Positions 1 to 12,312 of a stretch of DNA of 64,000 nucleotides are shown here, piece after piece (position 1 is the stretch's first letter; every line of letters starts with the position of its first letter). Source of the DNA: Didymodactylos carnosus (Eukaryota > Rotifera > Eurotatoria > Philodinida > Philodinidae); contig CAJNOQ010000159.1 in assembly GCA_905250885.1 (NCBI GenBank), forward strand, positions 1-64,000, written 5' to 3'. Both the position numbers and the translations under genes were made by a program. The notes under the pieces are model-generated. The model saw only the letters and a program-made list of their open reading frames with translations, ran no database searches and was not told the origin of the DNA.

Positions 1-308
1 TTTGAGCCTAAATAGAAACGAACAAAATGAGTTCGATATGAAATCAACCAGAGATGGGCGAGTACTTTAGTATTTTAGATATTTTGAAATGTGATGCAGA
101 AAGCAGAGACCAGTTTTATGTCGGTTCGATGGAGTTTGTTTTGCGCTACAAACTATATAAAATACTGCATCTTTTTATGCTTCGATCGAGAGAAATTTAA
201 TGTTAAAGGAAATACTCGAAGCTCCGAGTATTAAAATACTAAAGTACTCGCCCATCTCTGGTTGATTTCATATCGAACTCATTTTGTTCGTTTCTATTTA
301 GGCTCAAA
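1..308. repeat. Inverted repeat with 76-bp arms around a hAT-like MITE
   Basis: Bases 1-76 are repeated in reverse complement at about 232-308. The inner part, 49-260, starts CAGAGATGGGCGAGTACTTT and ends with its complement, which looks like a hAT-type terminal repeat. The outer 48 bases on each side are also reverse complements of each other. The right outer arm is the end of the intron and the first bases of the ZNF706-like exon. The 8-bp flanks of the inner element are mirror images rather than direct repeats, so the outer arms do not look like transposon sequence but like an inverted duplication of host DNA. The repeat may continue beyond the left window edge. Confidence 0.8.
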
Positions 309-397
309 TGCCTGATCCTAAAACGTATCGTCAACACTTTGAAAATAAACATCCAAAAAATGATTTACCTGACGAATTAAAAGAAGTTGAAGTTTAA
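302..397 (+). CDS. ZNF706: ZNF706-like small zinc-finger protein, last exon (partial)
   Basis: A splice acceptor (ctatttag) at 294-301 is followed by 31 in-frame codons and a TAA at 395-397. The peptide starts AQMPDPKTYRQHFENKHPK and continues to ELKEVEV at its end. This matches the C-terminus of the small conserved C2H2 protein ZNF706 (human QMPDPKTFKQHFESKHPK), including the zinc-ligand His pair in HFENKH. The upstream exons with the Cys pair and basic N-terminus lie left of the window. The exon was found by reading codons after the acceptor and is too short for routine ORF calling. Oddly, its first seven bases and the acceptor itself are part of an inverted repeat whose mirror arm begins at position 1. 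Confidence 0.85.
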   Translation, partial: AQMPDPKTYRQHFENKHPKNDLPDELKEVEV

Positions 398-2293
398 AAA
401 TGTTACGAGAAAGAGTGAGAATATCATCAACAAATCAATTAATCTTTGAAATAACATTTTTATGCATATAAACATTCAAACACAATTCAGTATCATACTT
501 TTTTGTCTGTTTTTTTTGCGTATAAAATTTTTTTTTTACTTGTTCAACTTTAAAATATAGTAAAATTTCTCTGTTGTGGGCACCTTCTGACTTTCCAAAA
601 TTAGTCATAATGCAGAGGTGTCTACTTGAGGTATATTCATTTTCAGCGAAAAAGTCATTTTGGAACATTTGTGATCAGAATGAAGAGAGTAACTTAGAAG
701 TGTCCACGTAGAGAGACTTTACTCTAGGCGGAAAACATAGATGTTTGTGGTTTAGATGGTGAATTTATGTATATCAGTCTTGTTCTCATTTTCTTGTATT
801 GATTTAATATAAGTACAAAATAAATTAGAACAAACAAATAGCAGCTGATATGACAAAAACATTATTGCAAACTATTTAAAAGAAAATTTGTTGTTCTTGA
901 CAGAATATCAACTTGATCAACAGTGAACCTGCTGACGCTATTCTAAATAAACGAGATGCATTGAAGAATGAATTTTATTTTTCAATCACCATTTTGTTTT
1001 GCCGACGTCTGTTCATATCAACATCAGCAGTTATACTTCGAACATCTAACTACATATTTTTCTTCCCATAAAAGCAGTGTCGCATGGTAATATGGTATTG
1101 TTACACATTAGTACCGCACTCTGCTTAATACAAAAGGAAGTAAAAACCATTTTAAAAGAAAAAGGTAGTGACTAAATAAGTTTCAATCTGGCACTTTTTG
1201 GAATATGTATATCGGCACTATCCGGCGTCAGTCTCAAATCAGTGGCAGTACAATAAGGCATGATGGTAGTGATGCATTGAAATTTTTTTTATATGATCTC
1301 GATGTCACAATATATAGTTTCGGATAGCTGTTCTTCAAACGGGTAAATGTTGGTTATTGCTAATTCACACATTCATCAGAATGTCTCAAATCAGTTTGTT
1401 CAGTTCGGATATAACAATGAGAAAATTAAAATGCAATGATAGTTTTGTTTATTATGCAACAGCTGTAAGAATGGATAACAAATCATCTAAAAGTTAGTCA
1501 TTCGTCTGGTGACAAAGGATCAAATAAGGGTTTTTCTTGAAAAATAATCCGTATATTATTCTGTAGAACAGAAATTAAATGCTAAAGATGTTTTTAATGA
1601 ATTGCTGCGTTTGAAAACGTGAATGAGAACTTAAAAGGAATAAATACTATTCATATGCCAAAGTATAGTGCTAACTGTTAACTATTGACGGTTAGCTTTT
1701 ACTGGTTATTTACAGCCATTTTAGGATCGACAGTTACTTTTGACATTCTGAATCAGTTTCAGAAATATCTCATCATAGACACATTCTTATGGCTTTGTAT
1801 TTCCAGAAAGCATTTATTCATACAAAATTTCAAGATTAGCTATCTGAAAGATCCGGATTTGAGTCAAATATGTATAAAGAGTGATGAAACATCTCTAGCA
1901 CGGCAAGATTGACATCCCAACAGTCTCGTTCTTCATCATAACATGTAGAGCAACTGTGCTCATACAATCATGGATAGTGGAAGTGGTAAAGCATTTTGTT
2001 TTTCAAGTTTTCTACCTGAGCCTGAAAGAAACTTTTATTTGTATCCTTTACTCTTTTCAAAAAAAGTCATCCTGTGTGTTTGATAATTACTTCTCACTAT
2101 GTGCGCCATAGTGCTAACGGGGGATATGATGATCGTAATTTCTAAGCTAAAATATAATTAAACCAATCATCAACGATGTGAGATTGATGTTTTTATTAAT
2201 GATAGTTACAAATCACTCTTATAGAAAATTGAAGCTTTGATCTGACAGACTTTATCACACTACAAAGTGATCCATTGTATGATGTGCATCTTA

Positions 2294-2324
<31 letters not shown>

Positions 2325-2540
2325 GTCTTCAAGACAAACAAATCTATTCACCTTATTTTAAGATGCATGCTTTTTGTAGGAGGTCATCCATCTTATTCCT
2401 GTAGCAGACGAAGAAGTCGATCAACTCTCTTGTTTTATATTCATCACTGTGTATAAAGAACGATGACTTCTAAAATAAATGATTACATCTCTTTCTATCA
2501 AGTTCAATACCCTAGTAGATAGTATTATGCCCATGACACA
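398..2540. other. Gene-free stretch downstream of ZNF706-like exon
   Basis: AT-rich sequence with no ORF that looks like a real protein. The beginning presumably holds the 3' UTR of the ZNF706-like gene. A perfect TC dinucleotide microsatellite occupies about 2,294-2,324. I see no RNA gene or transposon ends here. Confidence 0.5.
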
Positions 2541-2637
2541 ATTTGAAGCGGCTAACGATCGTTAGAACGTATTAAATATGAAAATAATCAAATGTTTCAT
2601 ATTTAACGCGTTTTAACGATCGTTAGCCGCTTCAAAT
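2541..2637. repeat. 97-bp palindromic element
   Basis: The outer 24 bases are perfect inverted repeats (2,541-2,564 and 2,614-2,637, beginning ATTTGAAGCGGCTAACGATC). Pairing continues with two mismatches almost to an 11-base loop. The arms include the self-complementary core AACGATCGTT. It is probably a tiny MITE or hairpin element; no clear target duplication is visible. Confidence 0.75.
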
Positions 2638-3124
2638 TATTTCGCGGGTGATCATATTATTAAGACAATGAACTTCCAAATAAGGTGGAAATGAAGTTTT
2701 CAAATAAGGTAGGATGGACGAATAATCCATCTTAAAATAAGATGTTTAAATCCAATTAATTCTCTTCTGCTTTACTTTTCAGACGGCTATGGCTAACTAA
2801 TTCGTTATTCTAACTAATTATTTCTTAGAACAAAATCACAGGTGATAGAATTTGAATGTGAGATAAAGTGTATTGAAGTCGAAATATCTTATGTTCAGTA
2901 AAAAAACTATACAGAAAAGAAGAAATGATCGTTCACAAGTAACAGAAGTAGTCATTTACCAAAACTAGTAGATATGGACGTTTTTAGTCATAATATTCAA
3001 CTGTTTACTAATATACTGCATATTATCAACGTCCTTTTCACGTTTCTTCTGTGAAAAATTACTTGATCATCAATGGAAATGTTCGTTTTCAAGTTAAAAA
3101 AACTTGTATTTGAGTAATGGCTGT

Positions 3125-3565
3125 TCATAATAAGATGAACATTATTATAAATGGTAAAACTAAAATTGGTACTTGTGTTGTCATTTTCATGGATGATGAT
3201 ACACTTATTTGTCTTGGATTAAGACAATTACCAGCAATACATCTGAGTTTTGTGTAACAGGCATTTCCACCCGTATATTGGCACGTTAATTCTGCTATTC
3301 CAGTCTTATATCGACCTTTACAACGATTACCATTTAGTGAAACATCGAATTTATTATTGGCATACGTGCCAGAACCAACTTGTTGTTGACCATATGTTAT
3401 ACCAATAGATGACCGTTGTTGATTCACATTAAAAGGGCCATTGGTATCACATACTTGAGATTTTGTACAATCACACGAATCAACCATGTAAATTCCGCTT
3501 ATCTCTTGACCGTACAATGATGCGGCGATATTTAGCAACAGAAATTCAGTAAGATGTTTCAACAT
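3125..3565 (-). CDS. Small secreted Cys-rich protein, probably GPI-anchored
   Basis: Intronless 146-residue ORF. Residues 1-19 form a signal peptide (hydrophobic FLLLNIAASLYG, likely cut before QEISG). The mature part has eight cysteines (CDC and QVCD near residues 32-39, then single or paired Cys to about residue 114), an even number suited to four disulfides in an extracellular fold. The last 15 residues are strongly hydrophobic (ILVLPFIIMFILL) with no basic tail, after a Ser-rich stretch, as expected for a GPI-attachment signal. I do not recognise the family. The middle region is polar with Gly and Asn, unlike the Lys/Ile/Phe-rich chance ORFs around it. No neighbour suggests a role; a lineage-specific surface protein is the most that can be inferred. 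Confidence 0.7.
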   Translation of the reverse strand: MLKHLTEFLLLNIAASLYGQEISGIYMVDSCDCTKSQVCDTNGPFNVNQQRSSIGITYGQQQVGSGTYANNKFDVSLNGNRCKGRYKTGIAELTCQYTGGNACYTKLRCIAGNCLNPRQISVSSSMKMTTQVPILVLPFIIMFILL

Positions 3566-5323
3566 TTTGAGTTCTTGAATAAGGTATTTCGATGGATCTA
3601 AGCAAACTTCGAAGATTTAGCATCATGAATTTTTCATAAAGGTTTTTGAACTACTATAGTAATCTATTTTCTAGTTTTGTAGATATATTCCTCAATCCTA
3701 TGCGGGAGTGTTAACAGCGAAGAAGGAAGACTGAAAAACTGTTGAACAATAAAACATTATATGAATACTTACTTTTTTCCAACTATACAAAATAGATATT
3801 TTAAATGTGTTCAAAGTGAAGTGAGAAAAATGTTGATTTGTTCTTCTTTTATATGGTAGAGTAGCTTCGTATATTATATCGATATCTTGTACTATCCGAT
3901 ATCATGTTTAGTTAAATCCTTTATCGATGATAAAACAGAATTTTAAATAACCACGTAGTTTTAAGCTCTACTTGATACATTGTATTGTACAGTATATTCA
4001 TTCAAGATTATACAAGATTATACAACACAGTAGTATCACCCAGTTTTGAACTTGATAAATAGAATAGATGTAATGCTACTTTAGGATAGAAAAATGTAAC
4101 ATTGAACCACACATATTTTTGTTCAAAGAGAGATTTTGTTAAAATGAAACAATAAATATTGACTATATATCATAAAAGTTCAACATGATTGCGTAAAATG
4201 AACAGTAAAATATTCTATATAACATAACAGGGTCCAAATTCGCTATCTATTTCAATTTCACTGTATGATACTTTACAGTCGAATGTGAATTCATGAATTC
4301 TTCTGGCTAGATGACAGGATTTTACAAAATCATTTCATTTATTTTTGCAAGGGTAACGATATAGGAAGGAGAATTATCTAAAAATCGACCTGTAAAACGG
4401 TACATCAAAGAAAAAGAATCCAATTGTAAACAAATAAAAATGATGAAGAGAGTAAACAATCAAAATATCAGCAGGAATCAACTACTGACAGTGAGAACAC
4501 GTTTTTTTGATGATGTGTCAACATTTGAGTGGTAAGAGTGAGGATGGTGATGAGTAAGTGCCTTAAGAAAAATGAACAAGATTCAGACACTTGTGCAAGA
4601 ATAATTCAAAGCTGCTATGGCAAAAAATGAAACAGTGTACTAGCTTATTTTTGAATATTATTTATATGAGGATACATGAGAACTGTAGTTTTCGTCATTT
4701 AAACACTGCAGTTAAAATCGTACATAATTAATAGAACTGATTTAGAAGAGCAATAGGACTCTATCACAAATAAGAAAGTGTTTCTCTTCACACATATTAT
4801 TTGTTCGATGATATATATGACAAATGTGTCCATGCGTTGTTTCTTTCCATTGACAGGATTATATCTACTTTGTTCCTCTCAAGTTAGATGCGAACAGTGC
4901 AGAAGATAACTGATTACACAAATATTTTTCTCCTTTTTTCATTTGTCAAATTTATTATTTTTGGAACGTAATCATCCTTGTATAAAATCATCACAACTCG
5001 ATCAATATCAAATATTTTCGATTTGAGTGTTTTACTTTGAATAGAATCTATCATATAGTATCCAAATGTCAAGTTTCAAAGCTTTCATTCTTCCAATACG
5101 ATGATTGAAAAGAGCAAAACTTCGTTGATTTCAAAACGATTTCAATGCATTCATTCTAAGATTTATATAAAGATTTTAAGAAAACCTGATTTAATACTAC
5201 AGATCCTCGTATCTTTTTTGAAAGCACCTAAAAAATGCGTTCTAAAGTTGATCATTTTTCAGTTTCTCATAATTTTTTGTGAGCGTACGGTTTTACTTTT
5301 ATATTTTGTAATGAAACCACTCA
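3566..5323. other. Gene-free stretch
   Basis: AT-rich sequence upstream of the secreted-protein gene, so it should hold that gene's promoter near 3,570-3,800. I see no coding exon, RNA gene or transposon end. The ORF at 5,101-5,397 runs into the fold-back element and is not a gene. Confidence 0.4.
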
Positions 5324-5924
5324 CGAGGGAACCTATCGAATTGTTACCTCGCCTTTTCAGGCAAATCCAGTGGATTATACGTATTCGACCACGCTGATTC
5401 TGAATATAAACATGAGAGCTACCCTTAGGCCTTTGAAGACCCGTTTTTCTGGAAAACCAGTTTTTCAGAAAGTCTAAAAAACAATCAAAACTTTTCTTAA
5501 TGAGGTATGATTGTAGCCCGTAAATTTCTAATTAAAATGAGACCTCTCCTAGCTCTATATGACCTTTCTTTACAAAGTTATAAAATTTACAAGAAAAGCC
5601 CTAAATATTCATTGTCAATCAAAGCTACAGAAATAAGAAGAAATTAATTTAGGGCTTTTCTTGTAAATTTTATAACTTTGTAAAGAAAGGTCATGTAGAG
5701 CTGGAAGATGTCTCATTTTAATCACAAATGTGCTACAATCATGACTCATTAAAAAAGATTTTGGTTGCTTTTTAAGTGTATCTGGAAAACCAGTTTTACG
5801 GAAAACCGGATCTTCAAAGATCTAAGTAGCTCTCATGTGCAGATTCGAAATCAGCATGGTCGATTACCTATAATCTACTGGATATTGCTGAAAAAGTGAG
5901 GTAACAGTTCAATACGTTCCCTCG
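5324..5924. mobile_element. Fold-back MITE, TNA-target family, copy 1
   Basis: A 601-bp element that is almost entirely two inverted arms around a loop of about 40 bp near 5,610-5,650. The termini are CGAGGGAAC and its complement, flanked by direct TCA on both sides (5,321-5,323 and 5,925-5,927). The arms are diverged but alignable throughout, for example the motif CTGATTC(T/G)AAT and the inner block AGGGCTTTTCTTGTAAATTT. There is no ORF of its own, so it is non-autonomous. Confidence 0.85.
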
Positions 5925-5927
5925 TCA

Positions 5928-6708
5928 GTACAATTTTTACAGAATATTTCAAGATACATCTTTTACAAAAAAAAACTGCCTCCTGATGATGCGAATATTT
6001 ATGATAAAACATAGAAAGTGATTAATTTTTTCTGACCCATCTCTTGTATACTAGAATATTAAATATATAGTTGCTCACTCAACCTCTACATTTGTAGACA
6101 CACAAAAAGAACATCTGCTTCAATTAGTTTTTATTACCTCGTAGCAGTAATTTTTACATTCGATTTTGTTTTTGTAGTGTTGGCGGTAGCACGATTATTT
6201 GTATGGTGATCTTTACTTGACTGTAGAGAGAGTGCGAATAGATAGAACAAATTATTCAGAGTATGTAATATAATGTGTCCTTTATATTAGGAAACTTTAT
6301 TCTTTTTATTGTCTCCAATATTAGCTCTATCAGTTGACTGCGACTCTAAATCAATTTTCCGAGATAATACATCCTCAATATTTGTATACATATTGCATTC
6401 AATATATGTTTATGCATAAAAAAGCTTTTTCTACTTGACGGCACTGATAAAAGAAAACCTATTTTGATTTCATTGAATACCAGATGGAAAATCATTTTTT
6501 TTCTCCGTACTGTATATAAAAGAAAATATATGCACAAATGAAAGTAAAACAACAACAACACTTTGTAACATTTAAAAAAATATGAAAAAGACACGTATAT
6601 GAAAAAGGTTTTTTTTTATTCTTAAAGAATATATATATTCACGTTATACAGAAGAACACTCTATATACAGCTGTGCATTGATCGATAATTGACTTTTTTA
6701 TAAATAGT
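5928..6708. other. 3' flank of the RGK GTPase gene
   Basis: No coding signal apart from chance ORFs. On the minus strand, AATAAA at about 6,613-6,620, roughly 90 bases after the RGK stop codon, is a candidate polyadenylation signal. Confidence 0.35.
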
Positions 6709-9700
6709 TTATGAATATGACTGTCTTAAACCTGTATATAAATTTTCGACATCAGCCGGTATACGTGGCTTTTTTCGAAATACATTTAAAAATTTAATAA
6801 AAACATTTTTCGATGGTTTTTGTTTAATTTCAGATTCATTTGTTATCGTTTTACGTCGTTCATGATTATATTCGTTAATACGAATTTGTTTCAATGTACC
6901 AGCTAATAGATCATCGACTTTATCATTGATAGCTGCTGATGTTTCAACAAGTTTACAGTCGTATTTAAACGCCGTTTGACGTGCAGCTAAAAATTAAGAA
7001 CACTAGAGTATAGTAGGATATTTTCACCATTTCTTGTTGTTTCTGATTAAAAAAAGTTGGTCATGTAACATATCTGAGTTATCCAAATGGAAAGGTAAAT
7101 CTATTTTTCTATCTTAGATCTCTATTATCTATCTTAGAATATTTAAAAAAACAGCAATACACACCTTCTTTTGATACGACTCTTTTTCGAACTAAATCAC
7201 TTTTATTTCCTACAAGTATGATCGGTATATGTTTGTCTGTATCTTTGTCTCTCTCACGTATATTTTTAGCCAAATTTGATGCAATCTGAAAACTTTGACG
7301 ATCTGTAATCGAATAAACAATAACATAGGCATCGCCTTCATCGCTACATTTAACCTAAAATAGATAACGTATTGTTATTAGCGTCATATCAAATAGACAC
7401 TGCTACAAATCTCATGAGATAAACGTTTTATCATTGTTTTCCACACTACCACTAATTGGATTGCTCTTTTACTATTATATGTTTTTCTATACAAAACGAA
7501 CTACTTATCTATCTATTGGAGTGCATAGTTTAGAACGCAAATATTGAATGATTGAGTGGACTATCTGTCATGAATTAGTTCGAATATGAAAATAGTCTAT
7601 TATCCAGTCGTTATACTCTAGAAAAGTAGCTTACACTTTATTACACTGCACTTTCTCGATATTTTAAAGACTTTAATCGAAAATTGTTCTTGTTTTGAGT
7701 ATTATGGTAGCGATTTTTCTAAAAATTTTTATACGGATGTATCAGTATCCTTCACTGAACTGAGATGACAAAACAAACTAGATATCAACTGCTCTCTGCG
7801 AAGATTGGAATCCGACTGAGTGAAACGGTAAACAGACAAAATTAGAAGATCTAGAAATTTATTACAGTTTGACTTTTCTTCAGAAAGATAATACTCAACA
7901 GGAAGATGACAGTCATATAGTGCTTGGTATTATGAAACCTATAGCAGAATGTATGATATATTAATGAATCAGTATAATAATAAATCAGTCATGGCTGATT
8001 CATTATCCTTCTGTACATTCTGGTATAACTTTCATATCAAGCACTATAGTTTATATTCACTATGAACGATATCACGTGATGCTTAATTATCTCATAGGAA
8101 AAATGATAGAGTTTTCTAAAAAATGTACTCGCTTTATACTACTGATTATAGGATAACTAAAGCACATATCGCAAAAGTAGCTTCGGATGTATCATCTCTG
8201 ACTCTTCTACTTTCAAATGATCTTTTCATCAAATCGATACGATCAGAGATAACCGAGAACAAATGGTTGACTCGAGTACGAAAATAAAGTCTAGAAAGAA
8301 AGAAAGAAAGAAAGAATATTTTTGTTAGGCAACGCTCGGAGTAAAAAGCAATAAGTCTCCTACTCAGTCGACTTAAATATCGTCCTAAAATATAAAAATT
8401 TTATCAACACTTACAAGATCAACATCTATGTTCATAATATGCATTCTTGATTCTTCACCATCGAGCATAATCGACACTGTATTATCGGGATCATCCTCTT
8501 GAAATGAACAATAGAAACAGTTATAATAATTAGTTTTACTCACAAGTGCATAAGCAAAAAAAATAAAAAAAGATCACTTCTGTTCAAAAGACCTATTCGC
8601 ACATTTTATACGTTATTTTGTCAACATAAATAGCACGAATATGTGCAAAGAAATTCTATGTAGATCATATAATTGCATCATAGTATAATTGCGTCCAATA
8701 AATAACATTCCTAGTAATTGAATGGAAGTGATCTGTTTTTAACAAATTACATAGTTTCTGTTCTATTGAGGTCACAATACTCTTTGAATCAAGATTTTAT
8801 TTGACATAAATGGAAACTATTGTTAATTAATTATTCAAATAGGCATATATTTTGTAAATTATAAATCATAAAACATTTATCCAAGTTCAATCCACAGTTA
8901 ACTAATATATAGTTAGATAACATCATTTAAAGAAAATTACGATAAGTTAATCGTTTTTTCTTTATTTATAGATTAATATTTGACTAAAATAGTCTTATAT
9001 CAGGATATTCTTTTCTTACATCAACTAAACTTTTCTCTAAAAGATATCCAGAAAACGATATGTAAGTATTACTATTATTACATCTCAATCGTCATATTAG
9101 TATTATCTAGACTAAAAATCAATCATTATCTGAATACAAACACTGTAGTTTCTCTATTCATGTGTATATATACTATATCGAACAGATTTCTACAGTCACA
9201 CTTAGAAGATAAATGAAAAATTTTTCTTGTTAATAAACTCTTAGTATAATATAAATTTAAGATTTATAACATCATTAGTCAATTCTTTCAAGCGTTTTAA
9301 AAAACCATTTTTCCTATAAAAAAATTTATCTAGAATAAATAATTTAAAAAATTTTTTTTTTTAACTATTTTTGAAATAAATAAATTCAAATTTTGAGAAA
9401 ATATCTATCATGCATTATATATGATTAATCCCATTATAAATTTGAGAATTCATTTATAGATGCATATTGTATATAATATCGAACATGAGGAAACAACTGT
9501 CGACATTTAAACAGATGGCTACACACAATATATCTATTTGTAAAATAAACACAACGAGCATAGTGAAGAATACTGTTGTATAATACGAATAACTCTGTCT
9601 TTGTATAGTTGTTAAATCTAATAAAAAAATAAAAATAAAAAAACCCGAGAAATATATTCTCTTATTTTGTATTTCTCTATATAACACTCAACTTATAATA

Positions 9701-12312
9701 TTTTTAACACATTGTTACTGAAATGGCATAGTAGTGAGAAATAAATAAGGGAGGGAAAATAAGGGAGAGAAGAAAAAAAACAAATATATAGATAAAAAAT
9801 AGATCAATGATCAAACTTGATTGATGTAAATGTCGAAAGATGAAAAATATCGCGAGTCATAATAGGTATTAGTTGCATGAGCATCATTAATGAATCATCT
9901 AAACATTAACTAGAATCATTTTTCATAATAGATGGAAAAACAAATTTGCGTAGGATACAAGTTAATTGAAATGTATTTAACAGAAGGAATTCAATTTGAT
10001 CCTCTTTTTTCTTTTTATTAAAAAAAAAAAAAAAAAAAATGATTTTCAAAGAAAATGATGAATATAAAGAGAGCATCAATTGTTGTTCGAAAGAGGAAGA
10101 TTCAAAGTGGCTATTTCCTTCCTCATTGAATAGTTAGAGTTGGACTGGAATATTCAATAATCTTAATATAATGTTTTTGTATAGAAATATTAACGCAGAA
10201 GTAAAGAATTTTGTTTGTCACCTGCTTTGACGTAGATGATGTCAATTTAAAATGAGTGTACGCTCAAAGTAAAAGTAAAAATCATCATACATCAAAATTA
10301 TTGAAGCAAAATCAACAATTAAATCTTTACTAACTTACCTACGGAACTTGAATATTCATATATTCCTCTATATTCTGTTGTCTTGAATTGTCTAATAAGA
10401 CTGCATTTTCCCGTACCCGATAATCCCATTAAATAGACTTGATAAATTGGAATTTCTTGTACTTGTCCATCTTCATTTTCAATTGTTTCCACAACGGGTG
10501 TTTGATCTTCATTTGTGACATATACAAGTGGTAAAAGATCGTTTGCTGCCGAATTAATTATATTCATATTATTTGTATTCGTATTATTTAATGAATGTGT
10601 ACTTTCGTTTATATAGTTGTCACCTAACATTGTGTTATTTGTTAAACCATGTACCGATGAACCACTGACTGTCATCATATTTGTTTGACTAACCGATAAA
10701 CGTTCTTGTGACGTTGAATGATGACCATTTTCAAAACCATTGACCACTGTTGCAGCATCATCGTTCGTTTGACGAAATGAGCCACGACGACTTATTGAAC
10801 CACTACGTTTAAATGAACGTTTAAATGAATCACTAAAACAAAAAAGAGTTTTCATAATAAAAACAAAACGTATGTTCATAAGTACGTTTTATAAGTATAT
10901 GGAAAAACTTATTGAAATGAAAAAAATTCTTTTCGTGGTCATTACCCACGATTAACGAATCCTTTTGATGTTGTATTAAATTGTCTTATTCGATATATCT
11001 CTTCATCTGGTAACTGAAGTTGATCGAGCGGTAATGAACCTAATATAAAAGAAAATCAGAATTGATGTACTTAAAAATGTGTTTATATTATTTTCTTAAG
11101 ATACATTCGAGAATAAAGAGTAACCAATTAATACGCACCTACACGACTCGATCTTGGTGATTTAGGACTAGACCATTGATCAGCTGGATCATCTGTTGCC
11201 ATTAGATCAATGGCTGATATTCGGGTTGTACCAGCACTTATCGATTTTCTCGTCTTTTGTAACGAATAATTATTATGAGTTGTTACCGTACTCAGTTTTC
11301 TATTTTTATTCGCCGTACTATTTCCAACACTATTTTTTTTCTCTAATTGTGAATGCAGTAGTTGTCTTGGTGAAGATGTTTGCTGTTCATTTGATCGTTT
11401 TTGTCGATACTTTTTAATTGATTGCGGCCGTTTATATGAACAACTTCGAACCAATGGTGTTTCGTTTTGATTATTCGATTGTAAAAGTGTTGTATGCGTT
11501 AGTGAATATTTTTTACGTCTTGTACGTGCTGATTCCACAGTGGCAACAGCTGTAGATGAAAATGTTTGTTGTGTAGGTGGAGATGATGATTGTGCGATCA
11601 CATCTGTAGGAATGTGATGTGAGAGAGCTTTTAATCCAATTGATTGTCTGTGAGTATTGTAATTTTGTTGCGACGTCGTATTAGAGTCAGTAAATGGCGA
11701 AAAAAATGATGTGTTATTACTCTGCATAGTACTCGGCATATTATAAATACCAGTTGAATAGAATAACTTATTTTTCTTCTGTTTGTTTTCTTCGTCTTCA
11801 TCTATTTCTTCTGCTTTTTCTATTTTTTCATCTTCAGCATCATTGTTCTCATAATAATATTGATGGCAGTAGTTACAGTAATATCGACGATTCGCATGTA
11901 TGGTCGGTACGATGATATGTGAATGTATACACTGTTGTTGTGAAAGATGAGGATGTGACGGATAATAGTGTTGTTGAATTTTAAAAGCTGTTTTTGGTGG
12001 TGATGTTGAACTATAACATCGTGGATGGGGTGGTGAATATGATAAAAATTCATTATCTACCGCTGTTTTACTTCGTTCAAATAGTTTATCAAATTGTGTA
12101 GTATCTGTATTTACGGGTACATATGTAGAACAATTGTCATAATCTGGTTTTGGTAATAATATATTGTCATCATAATTTGAAAATCGAACAGTTGAGCCAT
12201 GCTTTGATAAATCATTGTCTAAATTATTTGTGATATCATTACGATTCTGATAATTATTATCATGTTCAGTTTTAATTGCATTATTTGCACGTTCATCATC
12301 AGTATCATACAT
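6709..12312 (-). CDS. RGK-family (Rad/Gem/Rem/Kir) small GTPase with long N-terminus
   Basis: Six exons: 12,312-11,139; 11,039-10,946; 10,832-10,339; 8,497-8,415; 7,354-7,165; 6,986-6,709. Joined they give 770 codons plus stop. The GTPase part starts near residue 555: P-loop GLSGTGKCSL, then LDGEESRMHIMNID in place of the G3 region, DAYVIVYSITDRQSF, NKSD (G4, about 666-669) and YDCKLVETSA (G5, about 693). The C-terminus is basic and lacks a CAAX box, as in RGK proteins, which typically inhibit voltage-gated calcium channels and bind membranes and 14-3-3. The first ~550 residues are low-complexity, rich in Asn, Thr, Ser and His; insect Rgk proteins also have long N-termini. Two features depart from classic Ras-type GTPases: the P-loop Ser/Thr is Cys, and no DxxG or DTWE motif is present. 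The start is taken at ATG 12,312, just after an acceptor-like ctag; an in-frame ATG at 12,381 is an alternative. Confidence 0.88.
7918..8046. mobile_element. TA-flanked MITE in RGK intron 4
   Basis: 129-bp element whose two halves are inverted copies (terminal TAGTGCTTG), flanked on both sides by TA. It lies in the intron between the 8,415-8,497 and 7,165-7,354 exons. The TA duplication and short palindromic form fit a Tc1/mariner-type MITE. Confidence 0.7.
8294..8315. repeat. AAAG tetranucleotide microsatellite
   Basis: About five perfect GAAA units within the same RGK intron. Confidence 0.8.
10019..10039. repeat. Poly(A) tract in RGK intron 3
   Basis: Uninterrupted run of about 21 A after TTTTTATT. 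No transposon body adjoins it, so it is a simple repeat. Confidence 0.7.

Noticed and set aside
5101-5397. 98-codon ORF as a gene
   Set aside because: It ends inside the fold-back element and has random Ile/Leu/Lys-rich composition.
11820-12053. 77-codon ORF rich in His and Ile in another frame of RGK exon 1
   Set aside because: Shadow of the long low-complexity coding exon.
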